From Rhizoclosmatium globosum (taxonomy: Eukaryota > Chytridiomycota > Chytridiomycetes > Chytridiales > Chytriomycetaceae): DNA of 64,000 nucleotides. A model generated the notes under the pieces. It made no database searches. It was not told the origin of the DNA and was given only the letters and a program-made list of their open reading frames with translations. Positions 1 through 11,501 of the stretch are shown piece after piece (within the stretch, counting starts at the first letter, position 1; every line of letters begins with the position of its first letter). The position numbers and the translations under genes were made by a program. Location of the stretch: NCBI GenBank assembly GCA_002104985.1, contig MCGO01000008.1:186001-250000 (forward strand), written 5' to 3'.

Positions 1-2827
1 TCAGCAATATCGCGAAAAATTAGAAGGTCTCGAACTGACATTCAACAGTTGAGTAGCTCCTTTATAAATACTTTAATGAAACTTAAACTTCACTCCACAG
101 AGTCGCCACGTATGGATGAGTTCGCGGTGCAAGTTCTCTGTAATGGTCTCAAGACGAATTTCACCTTCTTGACAAACTTGTCTCTGAAATGTGAGGCAAA
201 TTTTTGAATTTATTGGACTAATAACGATCTTGCAGCTGTCAATTTCAGAGAATCTTCAACTTGGGATCTCCTGGCGGAAGCCTTGGAGCAAAACACCACT
301 CTTCAAGCACTCAACCTTTCAGAGAACGATATTTGTGGCCAAAAAAGACTCCACAATGCTATCAAGGATCATCCAGCTCTGAACAATGTTCTTGTCGGAC
401 CAGGCTGGGACCCTCTTCCAATCCTCCATGGAGACAAGATCGAAACTGCATACTTCTACGCGTGTGATGCTGCAGGGTTGCAGTTATTGACTGAAATCTA
501 CGAGATTGGAAAGCCTAGTATGCGCAACATTGGATTTTGGGACCAAAATAACTCCATGAAAAGTGCACCAACCCCAACGGAGTTCGGGCCTATGTTGGCC
601 AAAATTGAAGGCTTAGAATCCATTCGATTCTACACAAGTAACTCCAGTTTTTTGGTCGCACTTGTTGACTGTGTGGCATCAAATGTGTCCCTTACCTCGA
701 TTTATGTTGAAGGGCAAGGAAGCGACACTGTGGATATGTCCCTTCAAAAAACCAACTCATCTGACAAGGACAAGAATGCCGATGCCAATGCTCGTGGTGG
801 TACTCAACCGAAGAGCAACAAAGTATCAAAGAAAAAGGAAGCTGCTGCTTGGATGAAACCATTCTGTGACGCATTGGTTCAAAGACACACAACTAGCTCA
901 GATTTGCAACCAACAATTGACCCTATTACAACGTTGCAGCTCAACAATCTTAAACTTGTTGATGAGGATTATTTCTTGCTGGCCGCGACCGTACCAGCAG
1001 TTCAAGGAACCCTGGAGTCACTCCTTTTGGATTCTAACGATGCGACTGCAAACGGAGCCTCTGCAATTTTCAAGGCCTTCACTTCTCCTGATGCGAAATT
1101 GAACTTGTTGACTATGATTGGTTTGTTCTCCACTTCCCATCTGTCATAATTCTAACATTGAACGGCAGATAACAATATCGGACCTCTGTGTGCTCCAGAC
1201 TTGAGCACTTTGATGAAAACCTTGAAAAACATCACGCATCTGGACATGTCACAAAATCCTTTGGGAGATGAAGCTATTGAACAAGTTTGTGACGGAATTA
1301 CCAGTAACAGCGAATCCAAGTTGCAAACACTTAACTTCAGACGAACAAACATGACTGGAGACAGAGGTTTCAGAGCAGTGGCGAAAGTGTTGGAGGTTCC
1401 CAATGTCCAACTTGCTGGACTTGATGTTTCTGAAAACGATGCAACTTCCGCAGGAGTACGGTTGATTGGAAAGGCGCTTCCGGGTTCATTGACTACTCTA
1501 ACGTCTCTGAACTTGCATGGACTGTACTGTGGTCCTGATGGCTTTGAGGCGGTTGCTGAAGCAGTTAAAAACACAGACAGTGTTATCTCCTACTTAGACG
1601 CGAGTAACTGCAAATTAGGAGATGTAGGGGCAGCATTGTTGCTGAACAGCTTCAGTGAAAACCACAAATTTGATATTTACTTGCAAGGTATTGTGGTTAC
1701 AATTCTTTATCATTTTTGTTATTAACGAAGTTCATGTAGAAAACGATATTCAAGGATCAAAATTATTGCTTGACACGCTCCGCGCAAAGTTGGAAGCCAA
1801 TGAATTGCACCATTTGGACCTTGAAGGAAACACCACATTGAACACGGAATTTTTCAAGGAATTGGGACAGATTCTGAAGGTTCAAGGTGTTCGCTACAAG
1901 GCCCAGCGATTGAAGGACCAAGAAAAAGATTGGGCCGACTACCTTGCAGAAAAAGAAGCAAAGAAGGCTGCAACGGATGCCAAGCCAGTATCTGATGCTG
2001 TTGATGGGCAATCTTCTGTGGCTCCTGCCGCGGAACCTACCACCGCAGACGCTACTGTCGCAGATCAAAGTCAAGAAGCACCTAAGGAAGAAACCGCTGA
2101 AGCAGCTGAAGAACCAGAACCAGACAAGACGTTTGAGGACTTCGAGGCGTCGGACAAGTACCCAGGAATCGTGTACATCACCTTGAACAGAACTCAATGC
2201 AAAGACGAAGGAGCTATCGCGTTGCTCGAAGCAATTCCTGAATGGGAAGACTTCAACGTCTCTTTCACCAACTGTGGTCTCACAGACGCGACTGTGGACG
2301 CAATCATTTCGAAGCTTCAAGCAACACCAGTTGATGTCCGCCATTGGGGCCGTATAACTCTCGACGACAACAACATCACCAACGAAGCTGCGGAAAGACT
2401 CTTAAATGCAGCTATTGAGTTTGACAAATTGCGCTTGAAGGAAGGAGAGACTTATCCAAAACGAGCCTTGACAATTGCGTTGAACCAGACTCAGATTACG
2501 GATGCATGGCAGAATGATAACGCGGAAAAGATTGAGTCATTGCAATTGATCCCCCTACAGAGATGGATTTATGCCACGGAAAATTCAGATTCTGAGTATG
2601 ACTATGGTAATGGATATATTTTCGTTCCAGAAGAAAATGTTGAAGCTGCAGCTGAAAATCCTGCGACGGACGAGAAACCTGAAGTTGAGGGAACTGCTGC
2701 GGCGTCTGTTGCCCCACAGTCGGAGTCAGTCGCTAAAGAGTTTGGTCAAGATGTTTCTGGAGTTGAAGTTACTGCCGTTGCTCCACAGACAGAGTCAGTC
2801 ACTAAAGAGTTTGGTCAAGATGTTTAA
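1..2827 (+). CDS. Leucine-rich-repeat (ribonuclease-inhibitor-like) protein, 5'-truncated
   Basis: The reading frame enters from the left edge, so the N-terminus is missing. Splicing out introns at 53-100, 191-235, 1121-1168 and about 1688-1739 gives a continuous protein of roughly 850 residues. It carries repeated leucine-rich units of the RNI type, for example LQALNLSENDICG, THLDMSQNPLGDEA and HHLDLEGNTTLN. The last third turns into an Ala/Glu/Pro-rich acidic linker, then one more set of LRR-like strands, and ends in a duplicated segment containing ESVxKEFGQDV. LRR proteins of this kind are protein-binding scaffolds; nothing here gives a specific partner. The last acceptor could be at 1730 instead of 1739, since both keep the frame. 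No frame breaks are needed. A second RNI-like gene lies at 20-21 kb, but I see no closer link between the two. Confidence 0.8.
2707..2827 (+). repeat. Duplicated C-terminal coding segment
   Basis: Two near-identical stretches of about 49 nt start at 2707 and 2777. They encode VAPQ(S/T)ESV(A/T)KEFGQDV, and the second copy runs into the stop codon. The small number of differences suggests a recent in-frame tandem duplication. Confidence 0.8.
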
Positions 2828-2944
2828 ACTCTTTTTAACTTTCAATGGTTTGAAAGCCTTCCATGAATAAATAAATTTTGAGTCGAATTTCATTTATCAA
2901 ACAAATCAATACAATATTTCATGGAAGAATGGTATCCAAGAAAG

Positions 2945-4078
2945 TTACATCAATTTGACAATAGTCTTAACCAGTGCCTGCATATCTTTTGATCGCTTGT
3001 CGCTTGTTTCCAGAACTTCCTGATGGTTTACAATGTTTGAATCATGTGCCAGGTTGTTGGAGGCTGTCGCGGCATTTCCACTGAATGCTTCGAGTTTGGC
3101 GCTCTTTCCAAGACTTTGGTTGACATGATTTGTGATGAGCGACAGACCAAGGACTCTCATACCACAATGACGAGCAATAATAACTTCAGGAACGGTACTC
3201 ATGCCCACACAGTCACCACCCATTGTGCGGAGGTGACGAGCTTCAGCACGACTCTCATACGAAGGTCCAGCAACCATGCAGTAAACTCCTTCTTGCATAC
3301 ACTCTTTTGGGATTCCGACAAGTTGAGATGCTTTAAAGGCAATCAAACGAAGATCATAATCATATGCGTCAGAGGTGGGAGGAAATCTGGCACCGAACAC
3401 GTCAAGATTGGGTCCAACCAAGGGAGAAAGTCCCGCAAGCCCGGGAAGAGAAATGTGGTCTTGAATAATCTGGAATTAGATCATGTTTTTTAGATACAGA
3501 GAGAAATTCGGATGAATGGGAATACCATAATGTCCGCAACGTTGAAATTGGAGTTGAGGCCACCCGCAGCATTAGTAACAAGAATGGTATGGACACCGAT
3601 AAGTTTCATGACACGCACAGGGAACACTGTTCTGAGAAGAGAATGACCTGTTTGCCAAATAATGAACATTGTACAGTACATATATACGCGACTTCAAGAC
3701 ACCTCCTCACCTTCATACAGGTGCTTACGTCCAACCATACATACTGTAGCCTTTCCTGACAGGTAACCAAAGACCAGTTTACCCGCGTGACCAGAGACTA
3801 GTGTATTGGTTTTTTCTTTTTCAGCGGCGCCACTGGGACAAAGGGAGGAGGTTACCAGTTGAAACAGCAAAGTTGGGAATATCCTTATATTCAAATTCCA
3901 CCCGTGGAGCCTCGAGGGTGTCAGCCAGGCCACCGAGACCCGAGCCGCAGATGATTCCGACTTCAACAGTCTTCATCGCAGGCGGGAGTCTCGCCTTGAT
4001 CCAGTTAGCGGCGGCCGAGTAAGTTTCGATGTTGAAGTAATCGATATTTGGCGGGGGAACAGCGTTTGGAGTAGCCAT
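2945..4078 (-). CDS. Purine nucleoside phosphorylase
   Basis: This enzyme splits purine nucleosides with phosphate into base and (deoxy)ribose-1-phosphate in purine salvage, in the cytosol. Four exons (4078-3856, 3797-3711, 3647-3526, 3469-2945) join without frame problems into about 310 residues, the usual length for trimeric PNPs. Family motifs in order: [13 protein letters not shown] (phosphate loop), [65 protein letters not shown] and LITN, which supplies the Asn that contacts the base. The start at 4078 (MATPNAV) is preferred over an in-frame ATG at 4099 because the family begins near this point. It is divergent to the PHD gene across 137 bp and convergent with the LRR gene. Gene symbols differ between fungi (PNP1 in yeast), so I assign none. 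Confidence 0.95.
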
Positions 4079-4215
4079 TAGATTCAGAGAGAGTTTCACA
4101 CGTTTCGTCTTTTCAGAGGGAAAGGAGGGGAATTTTTCTTGCTTGCTTCCTCTTTGAAGAACCAGTTGACGCCAAGCAACCTTTTTTGAAGGGAACGAAC
4201 GAACGAACTGGAACG

Positions 4216-6152
4216 ATGGGAAAGCACGAAGAAGGTGAGATCACAGACTAGAGCAGCTTCCTAGGTGCCTAGGAGGGGTCCTAGGGTCCTAGGAGGCGGC
4301 CTAGGGAACTGACTTGCCTTGCCACTCAACTCTCTTCTTTGCTCACAGAGTTATCTCCCGTTGCTTCAGAGACGGGTCGAACCAGCCTCCGAGTGCGTCA
4401 AAAGCCAAACTACTGCATCCCGGGTCCTCTTGAATTGGATGATTCGTTTGAAAAACGGGCAAAGACGTCGTCCAAGACAGCGAAGGGATCTGGTTCTCGA
4501 ACGAAGTCCAACGATGCTGATGAAGCTGCAGAGAAGGGTGGAGGCACGGCCGACGACGAGGAAGGAGAGATTCGCTGTGTTTGTCTGCAATCAGGTGTGT
4601 GTGTGTGTGTGTTGTCAGTTGTGTGGCCCGGCCCAATAAGCTGCCTTCTGAGTGCTCTGCTTCTTCCTGGCCTGTGTCATAGCAATCTAACTGCTTCCTT
4701 ATCTAGGCGAGAACGGTTCAAACTGGGTCCAGTGCGATCTTTGCAAGGTTTGGCAACATCAAAACTGCGTCGGCCTAGAAGGAAAGCGCCTCACAAAGCA
4801 CAAGAACTACTACTGCGAACGTTGTAGACCTATAGACCATCCTTACTTTCAGCGGTAACCTCAGTTCTTTGTTCACAGTCCTGCTTTCAACTGACACCCC
4901 CAACACAGCGCCTCCAAATTACCTACCAGCAAGTCTCCTCAAGTACCTTCAGCAAAGCCAAACACTCCAGGCAGGAAAAGAAACACCATCAATAGCATGG
5001 ACTCAACCGAATCGTTTGCAACTACAAATGAGGAGGCGCTGAATCCAGACAGTCCCAAAAGCATGGATTCTATCCCTGACTCATCAGAGAAAGGATCTAA
5101 TCGTGTCAATACGGAGTCTAAAAAGCGTATCCGAGGTTCGTATTCCTTCAAAACGACAAAGTACTGCGGAATTTAAAACTCTCTCACCTACAGATTCCGG
5201 TGACGAATGCGACGATCCTCCAGTAAAACGAGAACGTACCTTAAAGCAAACAGAACCCGAAACAACAGAACCTGAACCTATCCGCCCTACAACAACAAAA
5301 ACCTCCAAAGCAAGATCCAAGAAAGCCACGAGTGTACCTGCAGATACCGAACGCAGCCGTCAAGCTTCACCTTCAGTCTCAGGCTCGTTTCGGGGAAGCC
5401 CCTCCATTGGCTCTCCACTGGTCCCTTCAAACGACTTCCTCGCCATTCCTCAAACCCACCAAGACCCCTCTGAAACTGCAGAGTCTCCCATAAATCACAG
5501 CATCCAAACTCCCACGATATCCTCGTTTTCACTGTTCGCGGCTCCAGAGCCAGCTAGTATGAACGGCGTGGTGATGGTGAAGGACCAGCTTCACAACAAA
5601 GTAACCTCGAAAGTATTAGCAAGACACATGAACAAGTCAAATTGTCCTCCTTCTCCAAGTATCAGCATTGTAAATACTGTGCAGGAAGTATCACCGCCTG
5701 ACTCGTTCCAGTCAAAGCCCATCAGCCATCGGATGCCCATGTTGGATATAAAGCGACGGGTGAACCAGATGGCGGAATACCTACGACAAGTGGAGACTTC
5801 TGATTTCTTTCAAGGAAAGGATGGGAGACGGTCTTGTCAATGCTCGTCCATCTCGGCAAAACTTGAATTGTCGTCAGCTGCTTCAGATCACTCGGACTGT
5901 TCACTTCTCACTCCTCCCCTCTCTACCACATCTCCCACTCCTATTTTCGGCTCATTGGCTAAATCTACTTCTGGTATTGGCCCTGAACCTGATGTCGTGG
6001 TGGGTTCCCTTATGCCTACGAAAGAATTTGATTCAACCAAGTTTGCCGTTTGTGATGTATGCCATGGACTGGAAGGGGAAGAGTCAAGTACTGCTATTTT
6101 GTTGAGGTTGCGGGAAAAGTTAAGGGAATTCTCAAACCAATTTGGAATATAG
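4216..6152 (+). CDS. PHD-finger protein
   Basis: Five exons (4216-4234, 4349-4594, 4707-4854, 4909-5135, 5194-6152) give about 530 residues. After a short basic Ser/Glu-rich N-terminus comes one PHD finger, split by an intron: RCVC, then WVQCDLCKVWQHQNCVG, then YYCERC. This matches the C4-H-C3 zinc-binding pattern, and the Trp before the second Cys pair (NWVQCD) is where methyl-lysine-binding PHD fingers place their aromatic cage. The remainder is low-complexity Ser/Pro/Thr with basic patches and no other domain that I recognise. A histone-reading role in a chromatin complex (Cti6/Bye1-like) is inferred from the finger alone. The tiny 19-nt first exon is chosen because it supplies an ATG in the right phase. 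Confidence 0.75.
4260..4305. repeat. Cluster of five CCTAGG palindromes inside intron 1 of the PHD gene
   Basis: CCTAGG occurs at 4260, 4268, 4280, 4288 and 4300, five copies of a 6-bp palindrome in 46 bp separated by G-rich spacers. This is far above chance. Meaning unknown; it may be a small expanded repeat. Confidence 0.8.
4595..4612 (+). repeat. (GT)9 microsatellite at a splice donor
   Basis: The intron that splits the PHD finger begins exactly with nine GT dinucleotides, so several adjacent GTs could act as donor. The first GT (4595) keeps the reading frame. Confidence 0.85.
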
Positions 6153-6298
6153 AGTTTACTTTGTAATTGTGTTTGTTTTTTTTGGATTCCGATAACATCG
6201 TTCAGATAACAGCAAATCATTGATAACATTCGTTATTTAAACGCACAGGTTTTATTACGGCTATAAACAGCAAAGGAAAAGAAAGGGCGGGAAGACGC

Positions 6299-8073
6299 TT
6301 AATCTCTCTCAAACCCAACACACTTGAGGACACGCATGATGTTGGTAGAACCAGCAACAGACTCAATGACACCAGAAGTAACGACAACTGGGTCGCCTCT
6401 CTTGGCCATACCCATCTTAACACCCCACAGCATAGCACGGTGGATGATGTTTTCAGTTCCCTCCATGCTGTCACAACGAAGGGGTAGATTCCTCGCAAGA
6501 CTTGGCACTGACGAGCAACTTGGTCGGAAGCAGTGACAGCGAGGACTGGGGCAATTGGACGATATTTACAGATAGCCTGGGCAGTGTTTCCGGTTTGGGT
6601 CAAAACAATGATAAGAGCAGCGTGGACATCCCATGAAGTCTTGACAGCGCTAGATGCAACAGCCTCAGACACACTGATTGGGAGGACCAACTGGCGACGG
6701 AGTTGTGGGTACAACTCAGAGTAGTTGATGTCGGCTTCAGCCTCTCTACAGATCTTCGCCATCATCTCCACAGCCAAGACTGGGAATGCTCCCTTGGCGG
6801 TCTCTCCAGAAAGCATGACACAGTCGGATCCGTCCAAGACGGCGTTGGCAACATCGGTGGCCTCGGCACGAGTTGGACGTGGGTTCACAATCATTGACTC
6901 GAGCATCTGGGTGGCAGTGACGACTGGCTTACCAGCAGCGTTACACTTGCGGATCATCATCTTTTGATACCGGGCAACTAATTTAAAGAGCATAATCAGT
7001 TTCACAGGACAGTCACAAACAAAAACACGGAACATACCAGTCTCAACTGGAACTTCGACACCAAGATCACCACGAGCAACCATGATACCATCAGAGACAG
7101 CCAAAATCTCGTCAAAGTTGTCCAAACCCTCCTGAGACTCAATCTTGGAGATAATCTTGATGTTGGTACCCTTGATGATACGACGAATCTCAAGAACGTC
7201 AGCAGCCTTACGGATAAATGAAGCAGCAATGAAATCAACACCCTGCTCAATACCGAATTGAAGGTCTCCAGCATCCTTCTCAGTAATAGCTGGAAGCTGG
7301 ACAGTGACACCTGGCAAGTTGATACCCTTGTTCTCGCCAATGAAGCCATCGTTCTCGACACGAACAACAACCTCCTTAGCCTCCGGACGGACCTCGATAA
7401 CCTCAGTTCCGATAAGACCATCGTCAACGAGAATACGGTCTCCGACTTTGACAGAGTCAGCAAGCTCAAGGTAGGTAGTGTAAGCCTGGGTTTCGTCACC
7501 GAGCTTGGAAGCGTCCTGTGGAAGATGAATGTGCTTCCGGCAATGAGCTTTTTGTCAGTTCCACCAACGAGCTTTCCGGTACGGATTTCTGGGCCCTTGG
7601 TGTCGAGCAAGATGGCGACGGAGCGTGGGTTCTTGGAGTTCTTGATGTATGTACGGATGTTGGCGATGGTTTGAGCGTGGTACTGAAGGAAGAGAGAGAA
7701 TATGTTTTTAGTTATCGAGTTTGAAATCCCAAAACAGCGCGGGGGAGGCAATTCGGTTACCTCGTGAGACCCGTGAGAGAAGTTCAAACGAGCGACGGTG
7801 AGACCGGCTTCAATCAACTTGCCAAGCTGCTCAACGGACTGAGTCTTTGGTCCTGCAAAACGAGAAGACACCGAATGAATGAGCAAACCACAGATACACG
7901 ACGTAATAGCGGGATAAAAGAGAATACTTACCGATAGTACAGATAATCTTGGACTTGATCTGCACTGGACGGTGCTCTGTTATGAGTCAAAGCAAACGAA
8001 AATCAGCATACAGTCTTCAAGCACCTGAAGATGAAAACGTACCAATGTTCAGGTAGGAAGTTTCGTCGGCCAT
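6299..8073 (-). CDS. Pyruvate kinase (two apparent 1-nt frame breaks)
   Basis: This glycolytic enzyme converts phosphoenolpyruvate and ADP to pyruvate and ATP. The start at 8073 opens MADETSYLN; short introns follow, including one of 60 nt at 7037-6978 that happens to be open in frame. Diagnostic motifs: [87 protein letters not shown] and the GDPVVVTSG effector-site region. The frame changes by one missing base near 7523-7527 (between GSTFI and [10 protein letters not shown]) and again near 6473-6480 (between RGIYPFV and CDSMEGTEN). Both sides are well conserved and no intron fits, so I treat these as sequence errors in a functional gene. The 315 bp upstream to the JmjC gene should hold the promoter. 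Confidence 0.93.
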
Positions 8074-8388
8074 GGTAGTTACTGTGATTGGTTGTGTGGA
8101 AAACATGTTTCGGTTAGATAAGCAACGACAATGAGTGGAAAAGAGCAACGGAGCAGTGGGAAGCATTGGGGAACACGAGGGATATCAGCCACATAACGAA
8201 CATTAAGATGCAGCGGGAATGTAAGGAAGGAGGGAAAGCCCGAATTGACTCGGTTCTTATACCTGTTTTGACACGTTTTTTGGGTTAGACAAACAGATAA
8301 TGAAAATTTGCAAAATCAGCCCACACCAGTCTCTTATCGGGAAAAATGAAACGTCTCTTCATTACTCATTATTTCTAATACTCCTTCT
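8074..8388 (-). promoter_or_regulatory. Intergenic region upstream of pyruvate kinase
   Basis: These 315 bp lie between the pyruvate kinase ATG and the stop of the upstream same-strand JmjC gene. The region must carry the pyruvate kinase promoter and the JmjC 3' UTR. I see no convincing TATA box or repeated motif. Confidence 0.4.
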
Positions 8389-10173
8389 TCAGAAAGAAAA
8401 ACGGAACGAAAACTTGGATTCGGGTGATTCATCCATTTCAGGTTGAGTAAACAGATTTGCAATGCTTGGGGTCTTATCGGCCCTTCCCTTATCTTTGATG
8501 CTGATATTACGTTGAGAGGCCTTGATTTCTCCCTCCACGACATCAGCATGCGTATTCTGCAAAGCCGCAGAAAATCTAGAGTACATTGTTTCCGCCAAAC
8601 GGCAAGCGTTTTCGCCGGAGCCATACCCCGAAATTTGACCCGGTTTTTCCCGCAACATAGTGAGAACCTTATTTTTGCGTTAGCGCCACATGGGATATCG
8701 GAAGGGAAAGAATACGAATTTGGGGCCGTGATTTTTCAAGCACATGTGTTGAGACATACCTGTGAGAGGTTGCAGTCGTTGACAAAGTTTTGGGTCAAAG
8801 CGATGGATTCCTCCAAATTCATGACACAGTGCCACCAACCTATTGAATAGTGAAAGAACAGTTAGAACGGTTGTATTGATCAAGACTTAAGGATGATGAT
8901 TTACCTCGAGGAACATAGATAATTTCTCCGGCCCTACAAATACATTCAATTGGTTTGACAGGCCACCGTTTGATTTCATCATAGTGATTCCTACAAAGGT
9001 ATGATTTGATTGAGAAACTAGTGCTTATATGATAAGAGAGAATGGTGACTTACAGGAACCATTCAGCCAAGGAAATGGGTGTCGTCACTTCACTCCCATC
9101 AGCAGATGGGAAAACACCCGGCGGCACACAATCAGGTGGAAATAGAAGCCATTTCTTAGATCCAGTGATGACAGCATTCCAAGCAGATGTTGAATTCGGA
9201 TCCAAGTGGAATGTTGATCCAGAGCGAGGTGGCCCAATAATAATCCAACGATAATCGGGTCTCTCATTTGCTCCAAGAAGTTGAAAGAGGTCTTGGTTGA
9301 AATATTCGGGAACAGTGAAATCATCAGCTAGTTTAGTGCGAGCTGAGAAGTACTTGTCAAAGAGGTATAATGGCGCTTCTTCGAATGAGCCTCCATTATC
9401 TCTGCAGTGTTTTGCGTATGCTGCATATGTCTTGAATGGAAGGTCTACTGACTCTGCTCGAAAAACAATATCGCCAACTGTGGATTCCAGGTAATCCATA
9501 TTCCACTTTTTGAATGCAGGCCATTTTGTGACAACGTCGGTGAGAATGACAGGTTTGCCTGGTTTGTCATATCTGTCTCAGGTTTAGTAAAGTGAGGCAA
9601 CAGGGATTTGAAACACCCACTCTTCAACAAACTGCTCCATCGTCAATCCTTCTCGACGGTCGATATTCTCAGGAGCGTTTGATCGACAAAGGTCATTTAA
9701 AGGAACCGATGAACAGCGCCATGAACTGAAAAGGTAATCTGAGTAGAACCCGACTTTCAATGGAACATCCAAGACAAGCTCGACATCAGGTCTCTCCTTC
9801 TGCAGCCTCGTCTTGTAAGTATTCTTCCAAGAATTTGAGAATGGGCCAAAGTCGCCCTTGAAGCGAGCAATTGTACGGTCACGCCAGACTGAGTCATGAT
9901 TGCACATGACATAGAGTGCCTTTGAGCATCGAATGAGCTTAAAGATATCCGAGTCATCGAAGCATTCGATGTTCCCAATGAGCAGAGCAATCAGGGCTTC
10001 ATCGGGCATGACTGAGAGAGAGCCCAGTCCCGTCCGTCTGTTTGCCACATTGTTTGATCGTCGCTGAAGAGCATGTTTCCGTATGGCTGGACGCCGAAAG
10101 GGTGCGAGCAGAGAGCACCAAACTTAACCGAAGAAGAGGTGCGGGCCTTCTTTCTGGAGTGTTCAACTGTCAT
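8389..10173 (-). CDS. F-box / JmjC-domain protein, JMJD6-like
   Basis: This is a predicted Fe(II)/2-oxoglutarate-dependent oxygenase. After a basic N-terminus (EHSRKKARTSS) comes an F-box-like segment (LGSLSVMPDEALIALLIG ... CSKALYVMC ... WRDRT), then a JmjC domain. The proximal metal ligands are in TFHLDPNSTSAWN (HxD), followed by GSKKWLLFPP, and the distal His is in PRGWWHCVMNLE. JMJD6 relatives act as arginine demethylases or lysyl hydroxylases on RNA-processing and chromatin proteins; the substrate here is not deducible. Introns sit within EEYDKPGKP, between EWF and NHYDE, within PRGWW, and before VLTMLREKPGQ. One missing base near 10025-10031 must be bridged to join the first ATG (10173) to the F-box; otherwise a downstream start would be used. 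The gene is divergent from the methyltransferase gene. Confidence 0.85.
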
Positions 10174-10220
10174 TTGATAGTTCAAAGAGAGAAAACAAAA
10201 CAAAACAACGAAACAAAGAA
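10174..10220. promoter_or_regulatory. Very short divergent promoter region
   Basis: Only 47 bp separate the two start codons of the F-box/JmjC gene (minus) and the leucine carboxyl methyltransferase gene (plus). The sequence is an A-rich tract with AAAACAAAAC-type runs. Both promoters must overlap here or extend into the neighbouring coding sequence. Confidence 0.6.
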
Positions 10221-11435
10221 ATGCAAGACGCAGCCATCCGCGGCACCAACGACGACGCCACGACCGCGCGTCTCTCGTCGGCGTCTCTCGGCTACTTCAC
10301 CGATCCATTCGCGGCCTACTTTGTGCGAGGCCGACCCTCTTCAACGTCTGTCTCGCTTCGAAAGCCGCCAATCATCAACCGCGGCTCCTTCGCCCGCTTC
10401 GACGCCCTGCATTCGATCGTCTCTCAATTTGTGCGCTCGAGTGAGGCGCCTGACTTGGACAGGCAGATCGTTGTCTTGGGCGCCGGCTTCGACTCGCGCT
10501 TCTTCATGCTCAAGGTCTCTCTTTCTTCCTGTTCACTCAATAACTGTACCAGGAATCAATCTCATATTGCTCTATTAGTCAGAATCAATTCAACCAAGGC
10601 GCTTCATTGAGATTGATTTCCCAGAAATCACTTCAAAGAAGGCTCAAGTCATAAAGAAGAATAAGGCAATGGCTGATTTGTTGGGTGACCACGTACTAGG
10701 TACTCCGACGAGACAAACACGGACAATCAAAAAACAATGCTAACTCAATTGCGTTTCAGCTGTCGGAGGAAGTGAAATTCACGGAAATGAATATTCCTTG
10801 ATTTCGGGTGACTTACGGCAATGGCACTCTGAGATTGTACCGAAACTATTGGCTGTTGGCTTCGACGCCAAGTAAGATTCTTTGGTGATTGAATGAATAT
10901 TGGACTCACAAATCGCAGCATCCCAACTCTGTTCCTGACAGAATGTGTCTTGGTGTATATGCCACCCGAAGCCATCAAAACCGTTATTGACTGGTGCGCT
11001 CAATATCCCATCTCTTCAATCATGTTGAATTATGAGCAAGTGAATCCGGACGATTCGTTTGGCAGAATGATGCTTGAAAACCTCAAAGTGAGACTTTTAT
11101 TTAGACAAATATTCAAATCCTAATCCTTTTAAATTTAATAGCTGCGTAATGTCTTCTTGCCGGGTTTAATTTCATGTCCAACACTCGAGTCTCATAAAGC
11201 GCGATATGCAGATGCTGGATTCAATGGAGCCACACATGCAATCACAATGTGGGAATACTATGAGTATTACGTTACACCAGAAGAGCATGCGAGATTAGGA
11301 AAGCTCGAGATCTTTGATGAGGTAGAGGAGTGGAAACTTATGGCTGAACACTATTGCATAACATGGGCTTGGCAAACCAAGAACGATGCCGACAAAGAAT
11401 GGTTGAATGCTATTCAGCTTCATCGAGTTTTGTAA
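10221..11435 (+). CDS. PPM1: Leucine carboxyl methyltransferase (PP2A C-terminal methylation), PPM1/LCMT1 type
   Basis: This enzyme uses S-adenosylmethionine to methylate the C-terminal leucine of the protein phosphatase 2A catalytic subunit, controlling assembly of the holoenzyme. Five exons, with introns about 10515-10578, 10700-10759, 10871-10918 and 11088-11141, give about 320 residues. Motifs: SLGYFTDPFAAYFV, PPIINRGSFARFDALHSIV (substrate region), IVVLGAGFDSRFF (SAM-binding loop), RRFIEIDFPEITSKKA, LISGDLRQ, TLFLTECVLVYM, NYEQVNPDDSFGRMM and FNGATHAITMWEYYEYY. All of these are typical of the LCMT1 branch rather than of the larger Ppm2/TYW4 proteins. The start is the first ATG, and no frame break is needed. 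Confidence 0.93.
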
Positions 11436-11501
11436 AGAACCAGTATATTTTGAAAAACAGCAGTATAGTATAAATAAAAAGAACACAGATTTGATACGCA
11501 A

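Noticed and set aside
1763..2344. A 193-codon minus-strand ORF
   Set aside because: It lies wholly inside LRR coding exons and has Cys/Phe-rich shadow composition.
4343..4636. Minus-strand ORF with a run of Thr-His
   Set aside because: Produced by the GT microsatellite and overlapping the PHD exon; not a gene.
6217..7317. Pyruvate kinase as a pseudogene
   Set aside because: Every catalytic motif is intact, only two one-base breaks occur, and similar breaks hit many other essential genes nearby. Sequence error is more likely.
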